A DNA stretch of 64,000 nucleotides from Pisaster brevispinus (GCA_023634235.1 JAMKCF010000083.1:1-64000), one strand, 5' to 3'; shown: positions 37,501 to 42,850, numbered from the stretch's first letter. Notes: generated by a model not told the origin, from the sequence alone. A program made the numbers and translations.

Positions 37501-39866
37501 TGCACAGAATGATAGTGTCAATGAGATTCCTGATGAGGAGGATGAAGACATGTCTTCATTGCCCCCTGGCTCTCCCGCAGTGCCATCATCACAACATGCA
37601 GTGACTTCAGTGCCATCATACTCGGAGATCACTACTGCACCATCAAGAAAAAGGAGACGTGAAGACGACATAGAGATTGATAAATCAATACTGAACTATC
37701 TCAAAACTAAGCAAGTTCAACTGAAGTTCAACTGAGCAATCTGATGACAAGTACTGTGAGAGCTCTTCCACCAAAAAAGAGAGCTGAGATCAAATTCAAT
37801 ATTCACCAAATAGTCCATGAGGCTGAGATGGAAGTTCTGTATCCGAACATCATGATGCCCAGCACCTCAACCTAGATATCACTCTGTCATTGACCTCTAG
37901 GCATTCTTATGTTTTGAAACATTACTTCCATCTCAGCTTGGTAGTTTCATCAAAACTTTCTCTTGTCTTTACTGCTTCAATTTTGAACATTTCCATTATC
38001 AATTCCTCACTCCAATTAAGCCCAACAATCTATATGTATCTACAAAGTTAACATCATTTTATAAGTTGTCATGTAGTTGAAAAAAATAAAGATCTCATCA
38101 GTCTGCAACACCAACAATTTATTAATCCTGATTGTTTAATGAAAGTTAAAAATTGCGGAACGCTAGTCATACAGGGTGTGTTTGTTTTTGTTTTTTTATC
38201 GGCTAAGGTGCTCAATTAGAAAAATTCATTTGCATCACAAATGACAAACTCACTTAATTTGATTTGAAATGGGACATATTATTCTCTACTCTAAGTAATA
38301 ATTAATTTAGTTTATATTTTTATTATTATTGCAAGAGGATGTATGTTTAAGTGAATAAAAGTTTTCCGCCGAGAAAAAAAAGGGGCAAAATTATACATAC
38401 ATGTGTGTAGGCCTAACTTATTAAGATGTTTCAATTCAAATGACCTTACACTCGTATGCTCAAATTTTCAAGTTTTCAAGTTTTAAAATTCATAATAAAA
38501 TAGGCCTATGTGGAAAATTCCATTTACAAAGAACTTCAAACCAGTACATGTATAGACTGAATATCCCCCACCAAAAACAAGATATTAGATGGCTATAGCG
38601 GCACGTTAGTCAAACAAGGTGTTTGTTTTTTGTTAAATCGGCTAAGGTACTCAAAGAACCACAAACAAACTTTTAACAAATTGCATCCCGTATGACGTTT
38701 TTAGTAAATTAATACTTACCTCAGACATAATGCTAGTGGCTCTTTAGCACCAATGGGAGACCTTAGCTGGGTCGTTGTTTTAGTGATATCATTTCGGATC
38801 AGGTCCAAGATAACGTCAAATTGGCGTTCAGACATTCGAAAATATTCAAAAAACTTGTCCTCATGGGAGGAAAGTTCTCTCACCAAGGCATTAAATTCAC
38901 AAAATTCTTTGTTTCTGAATAAATCATGAACCCAGACACTCCTTTTTGTTTTTCTCCTGCTGTGTCTTCTTTTAGCGACAACAGCAACAAAATTTCCTCA
39001 TCACTGTCGGCCATTTTGTCTTGTTTGTACACTTCATTGTCATGGCTAGCCTTTTTTTATCTTGAACGATAAATCGTTTTGCGACTGTTCGATCGTGTCA
39101 GTGTGACCTGAAAGGCCGATATATCGGATTCGGTTTCGTAATCGTTATCGTTTTCGTTAGCGCTATCGCCGTAGTGGGACCGGCCCTTTAGTTGATGTGC
39201 TGGGTTTCAATGGGACAAATGACTATAGTGTGATCACAAACTTTCTGCACCCAGTTTTAAAAACTATGAATATTCCTCTATGTGGAAGTTCTTTCACATG
39301 GTAATAGCCTGCAGGGTTTTATAAACACTTTTATCCATCCCCCCAACCCAAAGGACAAGCCTTTGACACACATTAGAAAATCAAAACGAATAGCCCATAT
39401 GCATAACCGCCGTTTTAAAAATATACCACAATGCATCTTGGGAAACCAAGAACAGTTGAAAAATAAATGAAGCTGCCTAGATAGATGCCATGCTGTAGTT
39501 TTAATGTAACTATGCCAGATTTTATAGTTGACTGTACCGCATTGCTTCAAAAACAGTATGCCATAAAGGTTGCCGGTTCTGATTGGACTCGGATTTCAGC
39601 CAGAATCCTTTATGCGCTGATTGTGCGCTTTGGGACATGCCTATGGGCTATTACAACTATTTGCAAATAGCTGTTCCAAATAAAAATTGTGTGTTCTATT
39701 TTACATAGGTATCCAGTCCCTCCAGTTGCCACAACTGTCCCTCCTGAACCTTGATTCTACCTGCGTCACAATGGATGGTGCCAACCAGCTGCATGGCTGT
39801 CCTAATCTCAGGGTGGTTCGCACCAACAGCCTCAGAGTCTATAGGGGTGATGAAGATGATGACTGA
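6030..39866 (+). CDS. UBA-coiled coil-UBX-VHL-box-LRR protein (938 aa, 20 coding exons)
   Basis: Join: 6030-6133, 7476-7542, 8264-8515, 10006-10254, 11901-12020, 13875-13989, 14449-14796, 16937-17071, 18096-18360, 20389-20531, 20862-20936, 23738-23887, 24914-24954, 25711-25885, 28575-28646, 29267-29348, 31334-31395, 31830-31941, 33070-33161, 39709-39866. All introns are GT-AG, every phase agrees and the sum is 939 codons with TGA. Seen: a UBA-like helix bundle (residues 1-40), a charged coiled coil (~105-165), UBX (~222-297), a Pro/Ser/acidic linker, BC box ALQDLCLHCV (496-505), Cul2-box match LPPHIASQL (523-531), about 15 LRRs (552-930) and an acidic C-terminus. Known: the UBA-coiled coil-UBX order is that of UBXN1/SAKS1, and a VHL box before LRRs is the ZYG11 or LRR-1 layout. 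Inferred: an adaptor joining p97/VCP, ubiquitin and a CUL2-Elongin BC ligase. I do not recognise a named orthologue. Confidence 0.9.
6134..7475. other. Intron 1
   Basis: AT-rich intron with no recognisable gene or well-preserved repeat; short ORFs here are chance. Confidence 0.6.
7476..7542 (+). CDS. Exon 2: end of UBA helix and linker
   Basis: The acceptor is tttcag; the exon completes the Trp codon and gives LLQDE, the end of the UBA domain. The donor is gtcagt, phase 0. Confidence 0.85.
7620..7765 (-). repeat. SINE body fragment (intron 2)
   Basis: Contains tctcaactccttaggagtatgcagc, matching the body of the SINE at 19185-19440 and 3140-3495 but lacking the tRNA head. Confidence 0.55.
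7811..7975. mobile_element. Short inverted-repeat element, AGGCCTCGAAA ends (intron 2)
   Basis: Begins aggcctcgaaaatt and ends ttatttcgaggcct, an exact 11-bp inverted repeat. The flanks aaacacac and gaacacat share a core aacaca that may be a target duplication. At about 165 bp with no coding capacity it is a miniature element. Diverged relatives with GGGCTTGAAATT-type ends lie at 24322 and 63053. Confidence 0.65.
8264..8515 (+). CDS. Exon 3: linker and charged coiled coil
   Basis: A Pro/Ser/Thr-rich stretch leads into a Glu/Lys/Arg/Gln-rich helix (SEQKKQEKERWEREQ and on), like the coiled coil of UBXN1. The acceptor is tttccag and the donor gtatat, phase 0 on both sides. Confidence 0.88.
8721..8975 (+). 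repeat. tRNA-derived SINE (intron 3)
   Basis: Carries gggcactggactcaagttct and a B-box-like ggtttgagtcctgg, then cttgagcaagacactta, the signature after the tRNA head in this family. The body is diverged. Confidence 0.7.
8976..10005. other. Rest of intron 3
   Basis: AT-rich; no gene or repeat recognised. Confidence 0.5.
10006..10254 (+). CDS. Exon 4: end of coiled coil and acidic/serine linker
   Basis: Starts ARSYLLKNIEADKEAR, continuing the helix from exon 3, then a disordered Ser/Glu/Pro linker, ending TCTLQ at the first UBX strand. The donor is gtttgt, phase 0. Confidence 0.88.
10435..10640. repeat. Possible tRNA-like SINE remnant (intron 4)
   Basis: Contains gtgggattcaaaccagggacc, a B-box-like complement, and tagatgtgggaggaaa, which recurs in opposite orientation as cctcccacatcta near 24762 and in diverged form near 16795. 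A second degraded SINE family is the likely explanation. Confidence 0.35.
10722..11606. mobile_element. 885-bp non-autonomous DNA element with GCGACGCGTCGCA-rich ends (intron 4)
   Basis: The ends are inverted and similar: left ccctcgatttcacc, right complement ggtcaatttcacg. Sub-terminal CG-rich motifs (gcgacgcgtcgca, gcatcgcag) are repeated at both ends in inverted orientation. A paralogous unoccupied copy of the flank at 11765-11800 reads aaaacctggtgactg, so the insertion point is exact and CCTG (10718-10721 and 11607-11610) looks like a 4-bp target duplication. No transposase is encoded. Confidence 0.7.
11713..11802 (+). pseudogene. Duplicated UBX exon (decayed or poison exon)
   Basis: After an acceptor-like tttcctcag it encodes IRLASGQSIQEKF, almost identical to exon 5, then diverges and meets a stop after 29 codons. 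The flanking intron is duplicated too (11611-11712 against 11788-11900, about 185-190 bp apart). Inclusion would truncate the protein within the UBX domain. It is either a dead duplicate or a regulated poison exon. Confidence 0.75.
11901..12020 (+). CDS. Exon 5: N-terminal half of UBX domain
   Basis: IRLPSGQSIREKF matches the first UBX hairpin (R-L-P-x-G-x-x-x-x-x-x-F), followed by a helix with LQSVDDRI. The acceptor is tttcatcag and the donor gtaaat. A degenerate copy lies upstream at 11713. Confidence 0.92.
13150..13250. repeat. ATCA-rich simple repeat (intron 5)
   Basis: Degenerate (AATC)n, as in caatcaatcactccatctat and later units. Confidence 0.7.
13250..13770. repeat. Single-copy relative of the intron 7 minisatellite and its flank (intron 5)
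   Basis: caatccaacagtcattgctc and gtgctgtacagta match one unit of the 15050-16290 array. The following ggagattgtctgatgttctaaggaagatga and aatcctcccaactgtgttt match ggagattacctgattctctaaggaagatca and aatccccctaactgtgtt downstream of that array (16320-16400). Confidence 0.65.
13875..13989 (+). CDS. Exon 6: C-terminal half of UBX domain
   Basis: PFPHRLF is the p97-contact loop (canonical FPR reads FPH followed by R here). TLEELKLTPNGCLVVK matches the last helix and strand of UBX. The donor is gtaagc, phase 1. The frame is open upstream of the acceptor, but that part is intron. Confidence 0.92.
14449..14796 (+). CDS. Exon 7: proline-rich then acidic linker
   Basis: Pro/Gln-rich (PVPPEQSSPPRPPDG) then strongly acidic (EEMGEVDEAGEREED). 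It is predicted disordered; no domain is recognised. The donor is gtaatt, phase 1. Confidence 0.85.
14838..15050 (+). repeat. tRNA-derived SINE with intact A and B boxes (intron 7)
   Basis: A box TGGCCTAGCGG (14851-14861) and B box GGTTCGAGTCC (14908-14918), followed by gcaagacacttaaccatg. It is the best-preserved tRNA head in the window and runs directly into the minisatellite at 15050. Confidence 0.85.
15050..16290. repeat. 61-66 bp minisatellite, about 20 copies (intron 7)
   Basis: Units contain gttgctcatagtgccgtaca, cctctcattgcatttata and cccaccaatccaatgct. Spacing is 61 bp, or about 66 bp where an extra short block is present. Variants alternate aacccaccaat with aatccatcaag. Minus-strand ORFs over the array are repeat artefacts. 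Confidence 0.92.
16660..16910. repeat. Degraded SINE-like element (intron 7)
   Basis: Contains a B-box-like ctggttcaaattccacc and ends in ctgttggatgtgtaaaatataaaat. Part is shared with 24700-24830 and 10435-10640. Confidence 0.4.
16937..17071 (+). CDS. Exon 8: Gly/Asn/Asp-rich linker
   Basis: Begins GRGNHDWGGGNR and is rich in Gly, Asn, Asp and Arg. The 135 nt keep phase 1 on both sides, so skipping would preserve the frame. The donor is gtaaaa. Confidence 0.8.
17330..17515 (-). repeat. tRNA-derived SINE (intron 8)
   Basis: Contains cggattcgaacccacaatct (B-box complement) and gcactagaccactcggtcc (A-box side), with the taagtatcttactcaagg body motif. Minus orientation. Confidence 0.7.
17600..17740 (-). 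repeat. tRNA-derived SINE, second copy (intron 8)
   Basis: ttaagtgtattgctaaagga followed by ccggattcgaaccccaaact; diverged, minus orientation. Confidence 0.6.
18096..18360 (+). CDS. Exon 9: VHL-box-like segment (BC box and Cul2 box)
   Basis: After an Ala/Ser-rich stretch, ALQDLCLHCV fits the BC-box consensus [APST]LxxxCxxx[AILV]. Eighteen residues beyond its start of the next segment, LPPHIASQL fits the Cul2-box pattern (hydrophobic-P-x-x-hydrophobic-x-x-x-hydrophobic). It then enters LRR-like TLRPKTLNLFLP. ZYG11-family receptors have the same order. The donor is gtgagt, phase 2. Confidence 0.85.
18361..19184. other. Intron 9, first part
   Basis: No gene or repeat family recognised. ORFs of 60-72 codons here lack coding character. 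Confidence 0.5.
19185..19440 (-). repeat. tRNA-derived SINE (intron 9)
   Basis: Body ctcaactccttaatagtatgcagc, then aggattcgaacccacaatct and a tRNA-head complement ending ggaccacttagctacaacat. Confidence 0.72.
19452..20301. mobile_element. ~850-bp element with AGCTGTTTCG terminal inverted repeats and CRE-like palindromes (intron 9)
   Basis: agctgtttcg at 19452-19461 is exactly inverted at 20292-20301. Inside are a 32-base T tract (19501-19532) and several tgacgtca-containing palindromes (near 19660, 19683, 19943, 20103, 20235), plus cacgtgacg. No coding capacity. I do not recognise the family; the boundaries rest on the inverted repeat alone. Confidence 0.5.
20389..20531 (+). CDS. Exon 10: first leucine-rich repeats
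   Basis: HLQHLTLDCYKYTTNEL and INRLSLCACPLLTDQAF are cysteine-containing LRR units. The acceptor is tttctcag and the donor gtaagt, phase 1. Confidence 0.88.
20862..20936 (+). CDS. Exon 11: one LRR
   Basis: MKKLQHLNISNNKQLTDGSL is one complete LRR in a 75-nt phase 1-1 exon. Its donor gtaaga is followed within about 17 bases by the 15-bp minisatellite. Confidence 0.88.
20945..21391. repeat. 15-bp minisatellite GTTAGCATGGTGAAG, about 29 copies (intron 11)
   Basis: Nearly perfect 15-bp units starting about 17 bases after the exon 11 donor. Because 15 is a multiple of three the array is open in several frames on both strands; those ORFs are not genes. Confidence 0.95.
21385..21545 (+). pseudogene. 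3' end of a non-LTR retrotransposon ORF2
   Basis: In plus frame it encodes FGYTGPRLWNDLPAQLRQS followed by VPVFKKQLKT and a stop. This is the typical C-terminal motif of CR1/L2-type LINE ORF2 (GPRLWNxLPxxLR...FKKxLKT). It is fused by chance to the 15-bp array reading frame. Only the last ~45 residues are present. Confidence 0.8.
21546..22423. other. Intron 11, unannotated part
   Basis: No gene or repeat recognised. Confidence 0.5.
22424..23225. repeat. 62-bp minisatellite (intron 11)
   Basis: Units start gtgcacagagtatgggcaat and include tggacccaggatatggcta; spacing is 62 bp (22424, 22486, 22548 and on). Seven tight copies are followed by diverged ones to about 23225. It is interrupted at about 22905-22990 by a LINE tail. 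Since 62 is not a multiple of three, the overlapping ORFs in all frames are artefacts. Confidence 0.92.
22905..22990 (+). mobile_element. LINE 3' tail inserted in the 62-bp array
   Basis: caaagcgcctttgaacatac, then ggcgcgatataaactatttt and (gattgatt)n, the usual tail of CR1/L2-like LINEs ending in a microsatellite. Array sequence resumes at acccattgcttgtgcacag immediately after. Confidence 0.7.
23738..23887 (+). CDS. Exon 12: two LRRs
   Basis: LSNLVTLIMEDTSVSDKGM and MAHLTHLSLSRTNVSDTVI are two LRR units; phase 1-1, donor gtcagt. Confidence 0.9.
24322..24690. mobile_element. Miniature element, AGGGCTTGAAATT ends (intron 12)
   Basis: Starts cagggcttgaaattaacac and ends near aattcgagctctg (inverted). 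Internal ggccagtgattttagc and ctggtccagtaaaaattt match the copy at 63053-63370. Possible flanking repeat taaaat. Confidence 0.6.
24914..24954 (+). CDS. Exon 13: 41-nt LRR micro-exon
   Basis: VFPNLKSLSLEKTK is half an LRR and continues in frame into VSSLQGIGGL of exon 14. The acceptor is cttgcag and the donor gtaagc; the phase changes from 1 to 0. Confidence 0.82.
25711..25885 (+). CDS. Exon 14: LRRs; its 3' end seeds a minisatellite
   Basis: LTTLCSINIARNPITDEAL and LPDLQAVNVMLLEGMTGDK are LRR units. The donor gtgtgt at 25886 is the first of about 18 near-identical donor copies. Reading on past this donor meets a stop (GTG TGA) at once. Confidence 0.88.
25850..27577. repeat. 91-bp minisatellite containing the exon 14 splice donor
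   Basis: Each unit carries tgactggggacaaggtgctg, ccatctccaaggtgtgtgat and ggactctggtaagggatgca. The first unit overlaps the last ~35 nt of exon 14 and its donor. Donor copies occur near 25992, 26083, 26202, 26293 and then every 91 bp to about 27476; the last unit (27567) loses the donor (ccatctccaacttg). The overlapping 65-codon minus ORFs are artefacts. Confidence 0.95.
27578..28574. other. Rest of intron 14
   Basis: Contains a tRNA-like stretch at about 28337-28405 (tagctcctttggtac as A-box-like, caatttcaaatcccgacg as B-box-like) suggesting a degraded SINE. Otherwise nothing is recognised. Confidence 0.4.
28575..28646 (+). CDS. Exon 15: one LRR
   Basis: SELKQLQMPDRHTTTNNGL is a diverged LRR in a 72-nt phase 1-1 exon; acceptor ataaacag, donor gtaagt. 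Confidence 0.83.
29267..29348 (+). CDS. Exon 16: one LRR
   Basis: MPLVALDLTDYIHITDQGI is an LRR; acceptor aatgaag, donor gtatga, phase 2. Confidence 0.83.
29400..29715 (-). repeat. tRNA-derived SINE, diverged (intron 16)
   Basis: Body tctcaactcccgtgggagcat and ctctcaagttcccatttata, then gcaagttttgttgctcaaga; the tRNA head is degraded (tggaatcaagttcatactc). Minus orientation. Confidence 0.6.
29755..29795 (-). ncRNA. Hammerhead-ribozyme-like core in the Penelope-like 3' region
   Basis: On the minus strand CTGACGA (29782-29788) is followed by ggtcc, a 5-nt loop, ggatc (a possible stem II with one wobble) and then GAAA (29762-29765). This fits the C-U-G-A-N-G-A ... GAAA hammerhead core known from Penelope-like elements. 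Stem III and the cleavage-site pairing are not convincing, and there is one extra A before stem II, so activity is doubtful. Confidence 0.3.
30412..31090 (-). pseudogene. Penelope-like GIY-YIG endonuclease fragment
   Basis: Two minus frames together cover the region. The upstream frame (31090 to about 30950) has RIRRICSTDTLYKRRSSDL, typical of the segment before the endonuclease in Penelope-like elements. The downstream frame (from about 31020 to the stop at 30412) has LGDILVRAKLP, a zinc-knuckle-like cysteine set (CHKCTRSKCRTC), VVYVISCKRCGLQYVGE, which is the GIY-YIG signature, and a later conserved-type His/Asn segment (HFNSLNHSL). A frameshift joins the two, and the N-terminal reverse transcriptase is missing. 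It is a dead copy of a retroelement. Confidence 0.8.
31334..31395 (+). CDS. Exon 17: one LRR
   Basis: LTKLSLNNTKITNLAM is an LRR; acceptor cattgcag, donor gtaggt, phase 1. Confidence 0.87.
31830..31941 (+). CDS. Exon 18: LRRs
   Basis: VELKELHLDRTAITDEGA and FNRLQVLSMAETQ are LRR units; acceptor catatag, donor gtaagt, phase 2. Confidence 0.88.
32000..33069. other. Rest of intron 18
   Basis: A short imperfect palindrome of gctacagctacggctac and gtagttgtagcc lies at 32775-32865. Otherwise nothing is recognised. Confidence 0.45.
33070..33161 (+). CDS. Exon 19: LRR
   Basis: SQLTRLNLSRTNVSNQG is an LRR; acceptor ctgtacag, donor gtacaa, phase 1. The intron that follows is 6.5 kb long and contains the Harbinger transposon. 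Confidence 0.86.
33551..33702. mobile_element. Miniature element with GGGCCCAATTTC ends (intron 19)
   Basis: Starts gggcccaatttcgtaaagct and ends tttatgaaattgggccc, an inverted pair, with internal taagcagaaaattctgctta. Same family as 37061, 40490, 41232, 42333 and 42555. Confidence 0.8.
34024..34066 (+). repeat. Harbinger left terminal inverted repeat
   Basis: aggaccggtcccactacggt then gataacgataacgagaacga; pairs with the right end. Confidence 0.88.
35546..35763. repeat. 109-bp tandem duplication at the transposase 3' end
   Basis: gcttgcttcttgcttgataa begins at 35546 and again at 35655; both copies run through gaatacatgtagccttgaat. The 109-bp length breaks the reading frame. Confidence 0.88.
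37061..37337. mobile_element. GGGCCCAATTTC-type miniature element nested in Harbinger
   Basis: Starts gggccaatttcatagcgctg and ends gcagctctatgaaattgggccc. It lies inside the Harbinger element, so it inserted later. Confidence 0.78.
37876..38719. other. Harbinger non-coding interior
   Basis: AT-rich; contains a repeated motif ggctaaggtgctcaa / ggctaaggtactcaa (38202 and 38640). No gene. Confidence 0.5.
39145..39187 (-). repeat. Harbinger right terminal inverted repeat
   Basis: Ends ccgtagtgggaccggccct, preceded by atcgttatcgttttcgttag; inverse of the left end. Confidence 0.88.
39709..39866 (+). CDS. Exon 20: last LRRs and stop codon
   Basis: LQLPQLSLLNLDSTCVT and CPNLRVVRT close the LRR fold; the chain ends in an acidic tail (GDEDDD) and TGA at 39864-39866. 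I see no clear AATAAA shortly downstream, so the 3' UTR end is unknown. Confidence 0.9.
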
Positions 39867-41231
39867 TAGAGTGTCCCTCATTCATGCACTCTTGGAATAG
39901 TTGATAGATATCTAAACAACTTTCTTATCATTTATTGTTTACATATCAGCATTACGGCAATCCACATTGTACATATATGAAACTGTAGTAGCAAGCATTG
40001 ATTACATACAGGTGAGGTAGGTCTATAGATTGGTTTTTGTCAATGTGATGCTTATCTACAGGCAACAATAATAGTCACATGTGAAAGTTTCAGCTGAATA
40101 CAGTGTCAACTTGCTGAGAAAACAGTAAAAACTGCTACAGTATTTTCACAAGAACGTCAAACCCATCCACTTTTAGTGTGGTGACAGCGGGTACCAACCG
40201 CATCTCTGGACGCAACATTCGCGAGCAAACACCAACCCTCAGAAATCTGAGAAACTATTCATGCATGAATCATTTCTCAGATTCAAAAGTTTTGATGTGA
40301 AAAATTATCACAATCATATTACTTCGAAAGGACTCCTTTTTCAAAATAGTTGATACTATCAACAGCTGCTTCTCACCAAGTAAGTTTTTATGGTCATTAA
40401 TTTTTGGAGTATTTACCAATCTATGACCCACCTTTAAATTCAAATTGGTATATTATATTGAACTCATAGCTGTGGTGCTTCTCACCTGGGCCCAATTTCA
40501 TAAGAGCTGCAGAAACAGACGGATATTTTGTGCTAAGCATACATTAGTAGGATACCAGTTAAATATGGTACTTGTGACATTGTATTTTGACTGGAAAAAT
40601 GCATTATTGTTAGCATAAATTTGTTGTGTTCTTTTAATTTACGCTTTTTGAGTTTGCACTCATAGTGGCATTGCTGAAAATATAAGACAAATCAAATCAA
40701 ATGTAAATTTGTAAATTTAAAACCATTTTTTCAATACAATTATTAAGATTTTTTGCTGTTCTTGAATTACCATCATGGAAAAATTAGAGAAACTGCAGCA
40801 CTAGTGCATACTAGGCCACCCCCACCCCACCCCACCCCAGGTGCTTCCTCTAAGCTCAGGGTAAATCTACTCTCCAAAAGGGGGTATCCAGATAATAAGA
40901 TGCATGTGACTAGAGGCTTTAGGAGACCAGATTTTTCATTTCAGTTGTATAAAAACAAAGGGGAAATATGTGTAAAGGGGAGGGCATTCAGGATTGTAAA
41001 TGAGGGGCTTCATGGGTTTAAAAATAGGTCAGTAGCCAGAGAATTTGACAGGCTACCTCTGACCTCAGTGTCTGATACTAAAATCATAAAACAGTAGGAA
41101 ATGCACCAACTGCACCTGAGAGCATTCATTGTACTGCAGCACTTCAACTTATGTGATCTAGAGAACTCAAGACCAGGACTATTTATGACCACATCGTTGC
41201 TTCCATCTCACAAAAAGTGTCTGCAACTTCT

Positions 41232-41475
41232 AGACCCAATTTCATAAAGTCTGTAAGCAGACGTTTCCTGCTTACGGAGCAGCCATTAGCAGAATTTCTA
41301 ATCATAAGCAAAGCCAAAGTCTCTCGTAATTCAAGTAGATGAGTGATGCAACAATGCAAACCCATTGCAACGCACACATCATCTTGCTATACACTTTTGT
41401 TACGGATGTTTTTCTGCTTTTCTGTAAGCACATAAATTTGCTTACTGGTAAACAACTTTATGAAATTTGGCCATG
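41232..41475. mobile_element. GGGCCCAATTTC-type miniature element, diverged
   Basis: Starts agacccaatttcataaagtc and ends aactttatgaaatttggcca; internal gtaagcagacgtttcctgct. Confidence 0.65.
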
Positions 41476-42169
41476 GTCATTGACCTTCCACTTTAAGTAG
41501 ATTTTTTATCCAATGGGCCTCATTGAATACTAGGGGTAGAAATTGGGAGTAGAATTATTGGTTTAAAACAATGAAGTTTTTGTTTTGCTGAATATTTGAT
41601 CTCACACTAGAGACCGTGTAACCTGTGACATCAGATGACTACAAAAGAGCCACACAGCTCAATGGAGAAACACAAATCTTTTTTTTTTTTTGGAGATTGC
41701 ACTGTCAGATTTTGATCAACTTTTTGATATAAAGAGAGGGTGGCACATCTCCAAATTTGTTCAGCTATTACTCTTGAATTTGTGTGGAAATTATTAAACA
41801 AAATGTAAGCTCTCCCATGACCAGAGAGTAGTATCTTGACTGCCAGGAAATGCCCTGGAATGTACAAGGCCACTCTCGTGTAAACGAAGGTTACATGGTC
41901 GATAAAAAGAAGTCCTTAAGACAAGTCTGTTGGTATTTTCATTTGTTTAAAAAGCTTCTTCCCCAATCCAGTAGAATACAACAGTATATTGTAAAAAAAT
42001 ATGTTCTTTTTGACATATCAGATGAAGTTAAAGTTAATGAGAAAAAAAGCTTTTAAAAAACACCAGAATTTGTGATGAAGTTCTTTTTGTGATATTAATA
42101 GTGGTAGTGTTGTTTTAATGTTTAAGGGGCGATCTTTTCTCTTACACATGTTTTGCAAGAACCAGACTT

Positions 42170-42850
42170 TGAGCTTTGAAAGTTAACAGCAACATAAATA
42201 GAAATACTTTGAATTTTATGGGCTTTTTGCTTTGCATAGGCCCTAATGTTGGTTTTATGTGCGTACCAGTTACCTTAGATTGATACATTGTTCGGGGTTC
42301 ACGTCATGGTATGCGTGGACGCATCACCGTCAGGGCCCAATTTCATAGAGCACAAAAGCACAAAAAGTAGCTAAGCACAACCAAATTATGTTTACCAGAA
42401 TAAGGTTACCAGCCAAACTATCACGTCACATGTACAATTTGTGACTGGTATCCTGCTTATCTCTGCTTAGCAGACAATAGTTAAGCAATATTTTCTGCTT
42501 AAGCAGCTCTATGAAATTGGGCCCTGATGGCCTATCTGTATGAATTCGTTCCCTGGCCCAATTCCATAGAGCTGCTTAATGGCTGCGTTTGTGCTTACTG
42601 CACGATTTCTATTTCACTGTCCTTGCCCAAAAAATACTAAAACGTTCAATACGCTCAAATAAAATAGTTGATTTGAAAATAAGCACATGTGCGTACTTTT
42701 ACACAACAATATGCTTGTTATGGGGCCACTTATTGGCTAAGTCGTGTTATGCCACCTGTTAATACACTCCACGTGACAAGGCATTGACCAATCAGAGTGC
42801 ATAAACTTTCCGAGGTATTTATTAATACGCTTTAAAATGTGTTAGGCGTT
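42170..42850. repeat. Diverged copy of the promoter-proximal sequence
   Basis: tgagctttgaaagttaacag, aatagaaatactttga and ctaatgttggttttatg match 5645-5730. cacgtgac, gaccaatcagagtgc and gaggtatttattaat match 5917-5980, keeping the CACGTG and CCAAT elements. The two halves are separated here by an inserted miniature element. Confidence 0.65.
42333..42524. mobile_element. GGGCCCAATTTC-type miniature element
   Basis: gggcccaatttcatagagca to gcagctctatgaaattgggccc. The inverted match extends to tca/tga outside. It sits inside the 42170-42830 repeat. Confidence 0.8.

Larger units (their letters stand above)
34274..37875 (+). pseudogene. Harbinger accessory DNA-binding protein (MADF start, BESS end), frameshifted
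   Basis: Exon 1 (34274-34406) starts MDDEKLIFEVEKNVVLYD and continues with KNDIWAEIGVRLGCS, the first part of a MADF domain. The exon that should complete the domain is not visible. A later exon (37456 on, after ttctgtag) has an acidic, Ser/Pro-rich linker and a basic RKRRRED patch, then stops at 37735. The BESS-type motif RALPPKKRAEIKFNIHQIVH follows in another frame to a stop at 37875. An 11-bp tandem duplication (37714-37724 and 37725-37735) accounts for the shift. In Harbinger elements this protein helps the nuclease reach DNA. Confidence 0.75.
35580..39014 (-). pseudogene. Harbinger DDE nuclease (transposase), two exons, damaged
   Basis: Exon A is 38720-39014 and exon B 35580-36399; donor gtaagt and acceptor gtcag agree in phase. 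Exon A has FFEYFRMSERQFDVILDLI, typical of the N-terminus. Exon B has IGAVDGKHV (first Asp), VGDEAFPLKCYLMRPFPG (second Asp) and VVENAFGILAAKWRV (Glu), the full catalytic triad, plus GAYGSQSDGGIF. Damage: the start MADSDEEILLLL is one base out of frame with the rest of exon A, and a 109-bp tandem duplication replaces the C-terminus with a shifted repeat of itself. Confidence 0.88.
34024..39187. mobile_element. PIF/Harbinger-type DNA transposon, 5164 bp, with TTA target duplications (intron 19)
   Basis: Left end aggaccggtcccactac and right end inverse agggccggtcccactac differ at one base; the similarity extends about 40 bp (ataacgataacg-like). TTA lies at 34021-34023 and 39188-39190, the 3-bp target duplication of PIF/Harbinger. 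Inside are the two genes expected for this superfamily: a plus-strand MADF/Myb-like protein and a minus-strand DDE nuclease. Both carry frameshifts, and another miniature element is nested at 37061-37337. Likely now immobile by itself. Confidence 0.92.

Noticed and set aside
40753..41097. 114-codon plus ORF
   Set aside because: Some LINE-like flavour near its end but no diagnostic motif.
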